Positions 45,984 through 53,923 of a stretch of DNA of 64,000 nt are shown in pieces (within the stretch, counting starts at the first letter, position 1; each line of letters begins with the position of its first letter). Source of the stretch: Marinobacter sp. EhC06 (GTDB lineage Bacteria > Pseudomonadota > Gammaproteobacteria > Pseudomonadales > Oleiphilaceae); assembly GCF_001650915.1 (NCBI RefSeq), contig NZ_LXYO01000023.1:434001-498000 (forward strand), written 5' to 3'. The position numbers and the translations under genes were made by a program. The notes below the pieces were generated by a model. That model worked only from the letters and a program-made list of their open reading frames with translations. It searched no databases and was not told the DNA's origin.

Positions 45984-46237
45984 CTTTCCCGCTTTACGTC
46001 GTATTATTACCTCTTTTATTCGTTTACTAACACCGCCCTAACTGACATCAAGTCATTTTATCGTTCAGATATCTGCTGATACTCGGACCTATGGCTGTTG
46101 TCGGATAACAGATATAGCAGTTCGATGGGATTCAAACACCGCAATTTCTCATTTCTGTGGCTGTAGCCAACTCCGATGGAATCGCAATGTGCTAATATTC
46201 TAGAGTTACATCCGGTTCTGTTATATACAGGTGATTT
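45984..46237. other. AT-rich gap between tRNA-Pro and toxin-antitoxin genes
   Basis: This 254-base gap has visibly lower G+C than the flanking genes and contains no convincing frame. I see no copy of the tRNA 3' end in it or after the toxin gene, so there is no direct attachment-site evidence. A promoter for the toxin-antitoxin genes is likely near TAATAT at about 46193. Confidence 0.5.
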
Positions 46238-46939
46238 GTGGGAAGCCATCTCGATATCAATAATTTAGAAGCAGGTCTCCTTGGGGTTGGTTTGTACACC
46301 CCAGCCGAGGCAGCTGCTTATACCGGGATTCCCGCACCCCAGATTCGTCGATGGCTGTTTGGATACACTTCCGGCGGAACGCATTATTCTGGCCTTTGGC
46401 ACCCCCAACTCGAAGGAAAGGCGGAGAAGGCACTAGGCTTCCACGACTTGCTGGAAATTCGCTTCGTGCATGCCTTCCGGCATCATGGCGTGAGTTTACA
46501 AGCCATTCGCCTTGCGTCCATGCATGCCCGGGAAATGTTCAATCAGGCCTACCCGTTCACTTGCAAGCGTTTCCAGACAGATGGAAAGGCGATTTTTGCC
46601 ATCGTGCTGGAAGAGACCGGAGACGAGAGCCTACTTGATCTGGCAAAGAAGCAGTACGCTTTCAAGCAAGTGATCACTTCCTCCCTATACCGGGGCATCG
46701 AATACTCCAACAACGAAGCCCAGCGCTGGTTTCCACTGGCCCGAAGCCGCCGGGTGGTTCTTGACCCGGCCCGGAACTTTGGCAAGCCCGTTCTGACCGA
46801 GACTGGCATGACAGTGGAGGCCATTGTCAGTGCCTGGCATGCAGAAGAGAAGAATGCCAAGCGCGTAGCCGCACTGTACGAAGTGAATGTGGCTGATGTG
46901 GAGGCAGCCATTCAGTTTGAGCGAAGGACCGCTGCTTGA
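46238..46939 (+). CDS. VapB45-like antitoxin: MerR-type helix-turn-helix plus DUF433
   Basis: A 233-residue protein with a GTG start. The N-terminus has a winged helix-turn-helix like MerR (YTPAEAAAYTGIPAPQIRRWLFG) and a dimerisation helix (FHDLLEIRFVHAFRHHGVSLQAIRLA). The C-terminus has the DUF433 signature NFGKPVLTETGMTVEAI and ends with YEVNVADVEAAIQFE. This two-domain layout is that of VapB45-like antitoxins, which bind DNA and the toxin. Its last codons overlap the toxin gene by 4 bases (TTGA). Confidence 0.82.
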   Translation: MGSHLDINNLEAGLLGVGLYTPAEAAAYTGIPAPQIRRWLFGYTSGGTHYSGLWHPQLEGKAEKALGFHDLLEIRFVHAFRHHGVSLQAIRLASMHAREMFNQAYPFTCKRFQTDGKAIFAIVLEETGDESLLDLAKKQYAFKQVITSSLYRGIEYSNNEAQRWFPLARSRRVVLDPARNFGKPVLTETGMTVEAIVSAWHAEEKNAKRVAALYEVNVADVEAAIQFERRTAA

Positions 46940-47337
46940 ATTTCTTGCTGGATAACAACCTTCCTCCGCCATTAGCGAGGGCTCTCAATGAGTTGTCCAA
47001 ACGTGAAGGCCATACCGTTATTCATTTAAGTGACAAGTTCCCTCCCTCCACGCCGGATATTGAGTGGGTAAAAGCCCTGAAAGACGAGGGAGATTGGGTC
47101 GTGGTTTCTCAGGATCAGTTCAAGAAAAGCGATCTGGAAAAGCAGGCGTTTCGCCAAGCGGGCTTGACTGTGTTTTGTCTCGCAAAGCATTGGAGTAAAG
47201 CGCGATACTGGGACAAAGCACACCAAATCGTTCGATGGTGGCCAGATATTATCGAGCAGTCTGAACGATTGATGGGAGGCGCTGCACTGCGCGTTCCATG
47301 GCAATACCGTGGGCGGTTTGAGCAAATAAAGGGCTGA
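46936..47337 (+). CDS. VapC45-like PIN-fold toxin (DUF5615-like)
   Basis: A 133-residue protein with a TTG start at 46936 overlapping the antitoxin stop. The start NFLLDNNLPPPLARALNEL has the first acidic residue pair of the PIN-like fold, and the middle region VVVSQDQFKKSDLEKQAF has the conserved aspartate; the family is a probable RNase. Together with the preceding gene it matches the pairing of DUF433 antitoxins with DUF5615/PIN-like toxins. The pair sits just after tRNA-Pro in an AT-rich setting, suggesting acquired DNA. Confidence 0.78.
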   Translation: MNFLLDNNLPPPLARALNELSKREGHTVIHLSDKFPPSTPDIEWVKALKDEGDWVVVSQDQFKKSDLEKQAFRQAGLTVFCLAKHWSKARYWDKAHQIVRWWPDIIEQSERLMGGAALRVPWQYRGRFEQIKG

Positions 47338-47384
47338 ATTGCAGATTTGTGCAAGATTCTAGGCTTTGCTTCCAAGCTCTTAAA

Positions 47385-48971
47385 TCAAAGCAAAGGCTCC
47401 ACCGGCAACAACGAGAACAGAAACACCAGCGCACGCTTGAAAGCCCCGGTATTGGGCTCATGACGGTGCTCGACAGTCTCCACCCCGTTGAATTCCAGCC
47501 AACGCAGTTCACCCTCCTCGTTCAGGATAACCTCGTAGGCCGCCAGCCGTACCTTCCCGGGGAAGGCCGACTCCAGGGCGTTGGCCAGTTCCGGGCTCTG
47601 GATCAAGAATCCCAGCTCGGTGTTCAGGTTCGCTGAACGCGGGTCAAAATTGAACGAACCAACAAAAAGCGTCTCGCCATCCACTGCGAAGGTTTTGGCG
47701 TGAAGGCTGGCCGCGGAGCTGCCGACAATACCGCCCGAGCTACGGCGCTCGTCTTCATTCTCCGACCTGAATTTACGCAGCTCGAACAACTCGACACCCG
47801 CCTCTAATAAAGCCTCCCGGTATTTCGCATAGCCTGAATGCACCAGGGCGACGTCGTTGGCTTCAAGGGAGTTGGTGAGAATCCGCACCTCCACACCGGC
47901 GTTTTCAAGGTCGCGGAACAGCTCAACGCCAGGGTTACCGGGAACGAAGTAGGGCGAAACCAGGGTCACTGTCTTCCGGGGTTCACCCAGTGCCAGGGCG
48001 AGCTGTTGGCTCAGTAGACCCTGCTCTTCTTCGAGCCCCTGGGCTTTCGCCGGATCATCGCTGACCATCTCCACCGGCGCCCAGACAAACGAGACCTCCC
48101 GGTCCAATAACTCTTTGAGAAAATCCGAATTGTGCAAAGCAGCCACAAAACGTTGGGCCTCGGCATTCTGTTCAACCGCCGCGAGACCGGTTTCCAATTC
48201 ATCCAGATCCTCATCGCCGGCGGCGGACAACAACCGATCCACCGGATATGAGGACTGACTTGCCCAGTAACGGTCGAAATCCTGCGAGACACGATCCACG
48301 ACAGGTCCGATCGCAAGGACATCCAGGTCCGAGAACAGGGCACCGCTACCAACGCCGAAATACTCATCGGCAATATTACGGCCGCCAATGATGGTGGCCT
48401 GGTTGTCAGCAGTGAATGACTTGTTGTGCATCCGGTGGTTCAGGCGGCCAAAGTCGGTCAGGAAGCCCAGGGCCCGGGAACTGCGAATCACAAACGGATT
48501 GAACAGCCGAACCTCAACGTTATCATGGTGATGCAGCGCCGCCAGCCAGTCGTCCAGGCCGGCGATACCATTGTCATCCAGAAGCAGTCGAACCCGAACG
48601 CCACGCTCGGCCGCCCGATACAGCGAGTACAGAAGCAACTTACCGGTAATATCATCCCGCCAGATGTAGTACTGAACATCCAGGGAGTTGTCGCTGGCCT
48701 CGGCGAGCAACGCGCGGGCCACAAAGGCATCCAGCGGATTCTCCAGGGTAGCAATGCCGCTGAGGTCAGGGTGGTTTTCGATTTCTTTGCCAACTGTCCG
48801 GCCAAGGCGGGTGTCTGCCGTATACTCCTGAGAGAAAGCTTCAGACTGTGATCGGTTTTTCAGCGAGGGCAGTGCACAGCCTGTCTGGACAAACACAAGT
48901 GTGATGAGTGCAAACATAGCCCAGTTTTGCGGGGCACTGTGGTTTGGCAAAACACCCTCTCTTATTGGCAA
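47385..48971 (-). CDS. Phospholipase D-family lipoprotein (ClsC-like)
   Basis: A 528-residue protein with an N-terminal lipoprotein signal (LVFVQTGC, cysteine at residue 32; the true start may be M19). Two HKD motifs are visible: HNKSFTADNQATIIGGRN (about residue 182) and HAKTFAVDGETLFVGSFNFD (about residue 412). The arrangement is that of ClsC/YmdC-type cardiolipin synthases or phospholipases; catalysis involves a covalent phosphatidyl-histidine. As a probable envelope protein it could make cardiolipin or hydrolyse phospholipid. It is followed upstream by the PhnD-like gene, 26 bases away and read in the same direction. Confidence 0.85.
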   Translation of the reverse strand: MPIREGVLPNHSAPQNWAMFALITLVFVQTGCALPSLKNRSQSEAFSQEYTADTRLGRTVGKEIENHPDLSGIATLENPLDAFVARALLAEASDNSLDVQYYIWRDDITGKLLLYSLYRAAERGVRVRLLLDDNGIAGLDDWLAALHHHDNVEVRLFNPFVIRSSRALGFLTDFGRLNHRMHNKSFTADNQATIIGGRNIADEYFGVGSGALFSDLDVLAIGPVVDRVSQDFDRYWASQSSYPVDRLLSAAGDEDLDELETGLAAVEQNAEAQRFVAALHNSDFLKELLDREVSFVWAPVEMVSDDPAKAQGLEEEQGLLSQQLALALGEPRKTVTLVSPYFVPGNPGVELFRDLENAGVEVRILTNSLEANDVALVHSGYAKYREALLEAGVELFELRKFRSENEDERRSSGGIVGSSAASLHAKTFAVDGETLFVGSFNFDPRSANLNTELGFLIQSPELANALESAFPGKVRLAAYEVILNEEGELRWLEFNGVETVEHRHEPNTGAFKRALVFLFSLLPVEPLL

Positions 48972-48997
48972 ACGCCAACTCCTGCAAGAACTCGAAT

Positions 48998-49864
48998 CTA
49001 CATCAAACTCTCAAGCGCCTGATAATCCTCATGCCTCACTGGGGTAATCCGGGTGGCGTGCTGGCTGTCGAGGAAGTCCCTCAGGCGTGGTGATGGCGTA
49101 GTCATCAACTCAAGTAACTTCTGACGAACAGAATGGCACAAGTCATTGCGGAAAACGAAAGGATCATAATGCAAGGGCGGTGACCGCCACAGCACCCGGA
49201 ACGAATCCGTGCCAATCATTCCCCGTTTGAGATATTCATCTGCGCGGGCGCTGGAGACGAAAGCAGCATCTACCTGACGGTCGATCAGAGCGTTCATCGC
49301 TTTATCATGTCCGCCGGCGTATACCAGGGCGCCAAATAATCGATCGAAAGGCATCCCAACGACATCCGGGAAAATAGCTTTCGGAACCACAGCTCCTGAG
49401 GTGCTGGAAGGATCGCCAAGCGCAACACGAGCACCCTTGAGGTCTTCGAGTTCCGAGACGGCACTATCACTATCAACAACCAGGATAGAATTGTAGAAGC
49501 TGCCCTCTGGCGTAAAATGCCCTCCCTCCACAGCCAGGGACGCAAAGGGCTCAATGCCGGAGTTACGTCGGCGTGCAATCATGTAGGCGGCGGGCCCCAA
49601 AACGGCTACATCAACGCCGCCAGAGACAATTGAGTCGATCACGCTTTCATAAGAGCTTGCACGAACCATCTCAACAGGCACCCCAAGCGTGTCACTGATC
49701 AGGGTTATCAGCGGCCCATACTCCCGAAGCTGCTCGTCGATGTTCTTCTTCGGGATCATGGTAAAGGTAAGTTCGACAACATCGCATTCTGCAGGAATGG
49801 TCTCCTCCGCCATCACCATGAGAGGGGCTAGAAATCCGACCAGAAAACCAACGAACCTGAACAT
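48998..49864 (-). CDS. PhnD/SsuA-family periplasmic binding protein
   Basis: A 288-residue exported protein with a signal peptide (to about VMAEET). The fold is that of phosphate/phosphonate-type substrate-binding proteins: LTFTMIPKKNIDEQLREYGPLI, VDVAVLGPAAYMIARRR and LKGARVALGDPSSTSGAVVPKA. No transporter membrane or ATPase gene is adjacent. Instead its start overlaps the end of the GGDEF-EAL gene (one base shared, ATGA-type), so it is probably a ligand sensor for that protein. The ligand is unknown. Confidence 0.85.
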   Translation of the reverse strand: MFRFVGFLVGFLAPLMVMAEETIPAECDVVELTFTMIPKKNIDEQLREYGPLITLISDTLGVPVEMVRASSYESVIDSIVSGGVDVAVLGPAAYMIARRRNSGIEPFASLAVEGGHFTPEGSFYNSILVVDSDSAVSELEDLKGARVALGDPSSTSGAVVPKAIFPDVVGMPFDRLFGALVYAGGHDKAMNALIDRQVDAAFVSSARADEYLKRGMIGTDSFRVLWRSPPLHYDPFVFRNDLCHSVRQKLLELMTTPSPRLRDFLDSQHATRITPVRHEDYQALESLM

Positions 49865-52182
49865 CAGACAACGGCCTCCGCCTCGGCGAACGTCCGGAGA
49901 AAACCCGGAACATCCTCAGGCGGCATAGGGCGACTCAGGTGATAACCCTGCGCAATATCGCACCCGGCCACTTTGAGGTGTACCACCTGTTCCCGGGTTT
50001 CGACCCCTTCCGCCACGACTTTCAGATCCATTCGCTTTGCAAGAATAATGGTGGACGAGACGATAGGACTGTCGTCATGGCTGTTACAGATTTTGGCAAT
50101 GAGGCTCCGGTCAATCTTGAGCTTGTCCACCGGCACGGCTTCCAGGTGAGCAAAACCGGAATAGCCGGTGCCAAAGTCATCAAGGCTGAGTTTTACACCC
50201 GCTGCTTTCAGAGAATGCAGGCTGTCGACGGCCTTGGCATCCAACATCGCCGTTTCAGTGATTTCCAGTTCCAGGTGACAGGTTTTGAGACCATGCTCAT
50301 GGATCATATTGATCACATCCCGGCAAAACTCTTGCTGAGCCAACTGGATTGGAGAGACATTGACGGCAACCGGCCGTACCGGAACATTATCAACTTTCCA
50401 TTGAGCAATCTGGGCGCAAGCCAGACGCAGAACTTCCATCCCGAGAGGAATCACGAACCCACTGTTCTCTGCCATGGGAATGAATCGGTCCGGGAAGAGC
50501 AGACCGAATTCCGGATGATGCCAACGAACAAGCGCTTCGTACCCGATCACTTCCATGGAATCCAGGCAAACCTGAGGCTGGTAATGCAGGACAAACTCGC
50601 GATTTCGCAACGCTTCGGCGAACGATTGTTCCAGGTGAAACTCCTCAACGTCCTTCAGGTTGAGCGACTGGTCGAAGAACCGGTACTGCCCGCGGCCTGC
50701 CTTCTTGGCCGAGTACATGGCTGCATCAGCGCAGCGAAGCAGATTCTCAACGGTCTGGCCATCTCTGGGGCAAATTGCGATGCCTATACTGGGGCTGCTG
50801 TTCAATTCCGTGCCATTGAGCTCGTATGTAGCGGACAAATGGCTGGTGAGTCCCGAAGCCCAAGTTTCGATATCGCTCTCCGAGCGATCTTCCGCCAGCA
50901 ACACCACAAACTCATCCCCACCAAACCGGGCAGCCACGTCTGCAGGCCCGAGCATTCGCCTTATCCGGCCGGCAACGGCCTGAAGCAAGAGATCCCCCAC
51001 CTGGTGCCCAAGCGAGTCATTTATCGATTTGAATCGGTCAAGATCAATGAACAGCAGCGCCGACAAACGGCGATTCCTTCGCTGCTCGTTCAGCGTTTGC
51101 GATGCGATATCGAGAAATTGACGACGGTTGTAAAGACCACTGAGATGGTCAATCGATGCCGCCCGACTGCTTCGGGCGTGTTCCCCTTCCAGGCGTTCGA
51201 TGAGTTGCTGGTTCCTTTGCTCGGATAACTGCAACGCCTGCAACACGGATTGCTGTTGTTTCAGGGCACGCACCAACCAGAACACAATGCCTCCAACCAG
51301 GAGCGTCATCAGTATATTCAGCAGCAGTTGTTTGTGCTGATCGCTGCGAAGCGGGGCCAGGATCTCATCAAAGGGCTGCGTAACACTGACCGTGAAGCCA
51401 TGGATGGCGCGGGTGACAAAGACATATTGATAACGCTGACCGTTCTGCTCGAATGTTCGCTGCCCGCTGCTTACCCGGCCACTCAAGGCTGGCTCAATAC
51501 GTGGCACCTGAAGCCCGCCAACAATCACACCACTGGTATCGGCGCGCATCCACTCGGCGCCCTCCGCATCCAGAACCTGGATAAACCCCCTTGGCCCAAG
51601 CTCCACATGCTGGAGCAAGCCCGCGAGATAACCGATATCGAGCTCAATCAGCACCACTCTCGTCAAACCGAGACTATCCGGTTCACCAGCGGGCACCAGA
51701 AAAGGCAGGCGCCAGCCCGGCTCTGCGCCACCAGGTCCCTGACGCAGAGGCAACAAGGGAACCACCCCGTACTGTTTCATGTGGCTTTCCAACTGCCCGT
51801 AGCGGTGGGAAAGGTCCGGCCGGGCAGAATCCGGGTGACTGGCATAAAGAAGATCACCATTGCCATCGTATACGCTGAGGCGATTGAACACGGGGTCCTC
51901 CGCCAGAAGTTCGAGCAGACGTTCGAACCCATCCCCTTCCTGTTCTGGATCCTCCATTACCAGACTGCCCATCGCTTTGGCTCGATCCGTCATCTGCTTG
52001 AGACTTTCAGAAACGATCAACGCGAGATTGCGGTGCTCAGACTGTCGTGCCTGGAGCGCCTCCGTTCGGGACGTAATGGTCTGATAGCCGAACAGGGCCC
52101 AGATAAAGACAACCATCAGGGCGCCCAGAACCAGCATGGCGATCTGAACAGCGCTGAGAGAGGAGGCGGGCTTTCGCTGCAT
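49864..52182 (-). CDS. Membrane GGDEF-EAL protein
   Basis: A 772-residue protein. A first membrane helix (about residues 11-33) and a second (about 283-302) enclose a periplasmic sensor domain of about 250 residues. The GGDEF domain has the intact RFGGDEF, and the EAL domain keeps EALVRWHHPEFGL, LEITETAML, SLDDFGTGYSGF and VVAEGVE. Both synthesis and breakdown of c-di-GMP are therefore possible. I placed the start at M34 of the longest frame (52182). It is translationally coupled to the PhnD-like binding protein gene. Confidence 0.92.
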   Translation of the reverse strand: MQRKPASSLSAVQIAMLVLGALMVVFIWALFGYQTITSRTEALQARQSEHRNLALIVSESLKQMTDRAKAMGSLVMEDPEQEGDGFERLLELLAEDPVFNRLSVYDGNGDLLYASHPDSARPDLSHRYGQLESHMKQYGVVPLLPLRQGPGGAEPGWRLPFLVPAGEPDSLGLTRVVLIELDIGYLAGLLQHVELGPRGFIQVLDAEGAEWMRADTSGVIVGGLQVPRIEPALSGRVSSGQRTFEQNGQRYQYVFVTRAIHGFTVSVTQPFDEILAPLRSDQHKQLLLNILMTLLVGGIVFWLVRALKQQQSVLQALQLSEQRNQQLIERLEGEHARSSRAASIDHLSGLYNRRQFLDIASQTLNEQRRNRRLSALLFIDLDRFKSINDSLGHQVGDLLLQAVAGRIRRMLGPADVAARFGGDEFVVLLAEDRSESDIETWASGLTSHLSATYELNGTELNSSPSIGIAICPRDGQTVENLLRCADAAMYSAKKAGRGQYRFFDQSLNLKDVEEFHLEQSFAEALRNREFVLHYQPQVCLDSMEVIGYEALVRWHHPEFGLLFPDRFIPMAENSGFVIPLGMEVLRLACAQIAQWKVDNVPVRPVAVNVSPIQLAQQEFCRDVINMIHEHGLKTCHLELEITETAMLDAKAVDSLHSLKAAGVKLSLDDFGTGYSGFAHLEAVPVDKLKIDRSLIAKICNSHDDSPIVSSTIILAKRMDLKVVAEGVETREQVVHLKVAGCDIAQGYHLSRPMPPEDVPGFLRTFAEAEAVV

Positions 52183-52487
52183 TAAAGTTACCTTGGCGGA
52201 ATGGCGTTTGACTGGCAGTTGAACAGGCCTTCCGTTGGCAACTCTTCGATCCTGAAACAGAGGGAGGGCATGCAGGACCACGCCCGTTGGATCGCTACGG
52301 TATCAGCAGCTTGTGGCATTTCCGTGACAAGTACTGGCCTTGCAACTCTCGTCTGCCCTTCAATTCGTTAAACCTATTTGTTCTATAGATATAACTATAT
52401 TGGCTAACGACCTCCGAACGGGTTATTGTTAATCCGACATCAAGAGGCAATCCGCCTCCACCAGCAAAACCCGACAGGAGATTCATC
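52183..52487. other. Intergenic region between GGDEF-EAL and peroxiredoxin genes
   Basis: This 305-base gap between divergent genes has no convincing frame. It holds an AT-rich dyad TATAG-N6-CTATA at 52384-52399 about 90 bases before the peroxiredoxin start, described separately. Otherwise I see no repeat. Confidence 0.5.
52384..52399. promoter_or_regulatory. AT-rich palindrome before the peroxiredoxin gene
   Basis: TATAG and CTATA arms enclose ATATAA. Similar short AT palindromes occur before the rhodanese gene (53192-53205) and between the persulfide dioxygenase and sulfide:quinone oxidoreductase genes (57763-57772). It might be a shared operator or simply a -10 region. Confidence 0.3.
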
Positions 52488-53114
52488 ATGAGTTTATTGC
52501 TTGGCTCTACCGCCCCGAACTTCACCATCGACAGCACCGCCGGCCAGATCAACTTCCACGACTGGGCAGGCGATTCCTGGGTATTCTTCTTCAGCCACCC
52601 GGCCGACTTCACCCCGGTCTGCACCACCGAGATGGGCCGCACGGCTCAGCTGGCGAAAGAATTTGAAGCCCGCAACGTGAAACCCCTGGGTCTGTCCACC
52701 GATACCGTGGAAGAGCACGTAAAGTGGATTGAAGACGTCAACGACACCCAGAACTGCAACCTGCAGTTCCCGATCGTTGCTGACGCTGACCACAAAGTGG
52801 CCGAGCTGTACGAAATGATCCACGCCGGCGAGAGCGAAACTGCCGCTGTACGCAGTGTGTTCATCATCGACCCGAACAAGAAGATCCGCCTGACCATGAC
52901 CTACCCGATGGCGGTGGGCCGTAACTTCGACGAGATCCTCCGGGTTATCGATGCTCTGCAAACCGGTGATGCCAATAAAGTTGCCCTGCCGGCAGACTGG
53001 CGCAAAGGAGACGACGTGATCATTCCGCCCTCCATTTCCAACGAGGAAGCCAAAGGCCTGTTCCCACAGGGCTGGAATGAAATCCGTCCGTACCTCCGCA
53101 CCACCAAGTTGTAA
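52488..53114 (+). CDS. 1-Cys-type peroxiredoxin (Prx6-like)
   Basis: A 208-residue cytoplasmic thiol peroxidase. The peroxidatic motif is SHPADFTPVCTTEMG with the catalytic cysteine near residue 46, and the LGLSTDTVEEHVKWIEDV region and length are typical of the Prx6 subgroup. It reduces H2O2 or organic peroxides. The ribosome site AGGAG is strong. It ends with a clear terminator and lies before the rhodanese gene, so it belongs to the sulfur/redox region by place but probably has its own transcript. Confidence 0.93.
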   Translation: MSLLLGSTAPNFTIDSTAGQINFHDWAGDSWVFFFSHPADFTPVCTTEMGRTAQLAKEFEARNVKPLGLSTDTVEEHVKWIEDVNDTQNCNLQFPIVADADHKVAELYEMIHAGESETAAVRSVFIIDPNKKIRLTMTYPMAVGRNFDEILRVIDALQTGDANKVALPADWRKGDDVIIPPSISNEEAKGLFPQGWNEIRPYLRTTKL

Positions 53115-53130
53115 TCCGGTTCGCAGGTAG

Positions 53131-53165
53131 AAAAAGGGGGCTTGCCGTTTGGCGGCCCCTTTTTG
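53131..53165 (+). terminator. Rho-independent terminator of the peroxiredoxin gene
   Basis: A stem of AAAAAGGGG and CCCCTTTTT, with inner G-C pairs and a short loop, ends in a T-rich stretch. It lies 17 bases after the peroxiredoxin stop. Confidence 0.8.
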
Positions 53166-53169
53166 CGTT

Positions 53170-53183
53170 TTGATCTCGATCAA
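53170..53183. promoter_or_regulatory. Perfect FNR/Anr box upstream of the rhodanese gene
   Basis: TTGAT-CTCG-ATCAA matches the FNR/Anr consensus at all ten defined positions. It lies about 100 bases upstream of the rhodanese start, and a TATAAC hexamer at 53201-53206 could be the -10 box, placing the site near the usual activating position. This predicts induction at low oxygen. Confidence 0.65.
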
Positions 53184-53191
53184 GCCAACGC

Positions 53192-53205
53192 TTATATGCT
53201 TATAA
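53192..53205. promoter_or_regulatory. AT-rich palindrome before the rhodanese gene
   Basis: TTATATGCTTATAA has 5-base arms around TGCT. It overlaps the likely -10 box, so it may be a promoter part and not an operator. Confidence 0.3.
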
Positions 53206-53283
53206 CTCTTATTGAGAGTTTCGGTCATACAGGCGTATGTTGAAGTGAGAACAGGGGACACCCGAATTCAGGAGGAAACCATC

Positions 53284-53829
53284 ATGAAACAGATAGTCAC
53301 AGCTCTTCTTGCCACTTTCGCCATTGCCTTCAGCGCCCAGGCGGAAGAAGCACTTTCCCTGACCCCACAGGAAACCTATGACATGGTTCAGAAGCAGGGG
53401 GATCAGCTGCTGTTTGTGGATGTCCGGGATCCGGTGGAAATCATGTTTATCGGATTCACCGATGCCGTAGACAAAAACATTCCGTTCAAGTTGGTGGACC
53501 GCTCGGAATTTCTGGCTGATAAAGGCCGGTTTGCCATGAACACCAATCCGGAGTTCGCGGCAGATGTGGAAAAAGCCCTTAAAGAAAAAGGCCTTAGCAA
53601 GGATGACCTGGTCATTACCATGTGCCGTTCCGGCTCAACCCGGGGCAAGCCCAGCGCGGAATACCTGCTGGAACGGGGCTTCACCAATGTGAAATACATT
53701 GACCACGGCTTTCAGGGCAGTGGCGCCAAAGAAGGCAAGAAGAAAGGCATGAGAATTGTGAATGGCTGGCAGAATGACGGCCTGCCATGGTCCATGACGC
53801 TCAACCCCGAGAAGATCTATCGTCCGTAA
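53284..53829 (+). CDS. Periplasmic rhodanese-like sulfurtransferase
   Basis: A 181-residue protein with a signal peptide (to about FSAQAEE). A single rhodanese domain has the catalytic loop CRSGSTRGKPSAEYL and the start LLFVDVRDPVEI. It probably moves sulfane sulfur in the periplasm, or binds it. It is preceded by a perfect FNR/Anr box and followed, 94 bases later, by the octaheme cytochrome gene, so low-oxygen regulation of both is plausible. The ATG at 53284 has a GGAGG ribosome site. Confidence 0.88.
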   Translation: MKQIVTALLATFAIAFSAQAEEALSLTPQETYDMVQKQGDQLLFVDVRDPVEIMFIGFTDAVDKNIPFKLVDRSEFLADKGRFAMNTNPEFAADVEKALKEKGLSKDDLVITMCRSGSTRGKPSAEYLLERGFTNVKYIDHGFQGSGAKEGKKKGMRIVNGWQNDGLPWSMTLNPEKIYRP

Positions 53830-53923
53830 TCCGGATCGTCGGCCTTACCGACTCTGAAGTCGCGTTTGCAGGGAGTCTTTGTATATTGATACGGCCCTTG
53901 AACAGGGCCAGGGAGTCAGAGAC

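Noticed and set aside
45984..47400. Attachment-site duplication of the tRNA-Pro 3' end
   Set aside because: No copy of the T arm or acceptor end was found downstream of the toxin-antitoxin genes, and no integrase is present.
49939..51228. A 429-codon plus-strand frame opposite the GGDEF-EAL gene
   Set aside because: It is antisense to conserved EAL and GGDEF motifs and shows no family features.
51397..51409. GCCATGGATGGCG, matching the interior of hairpin family A
   Set aside because: It lies inside the coding sequence of the GGDEF-EAL gene with no inverted arms and no other part of the interior, so it is a chance match.
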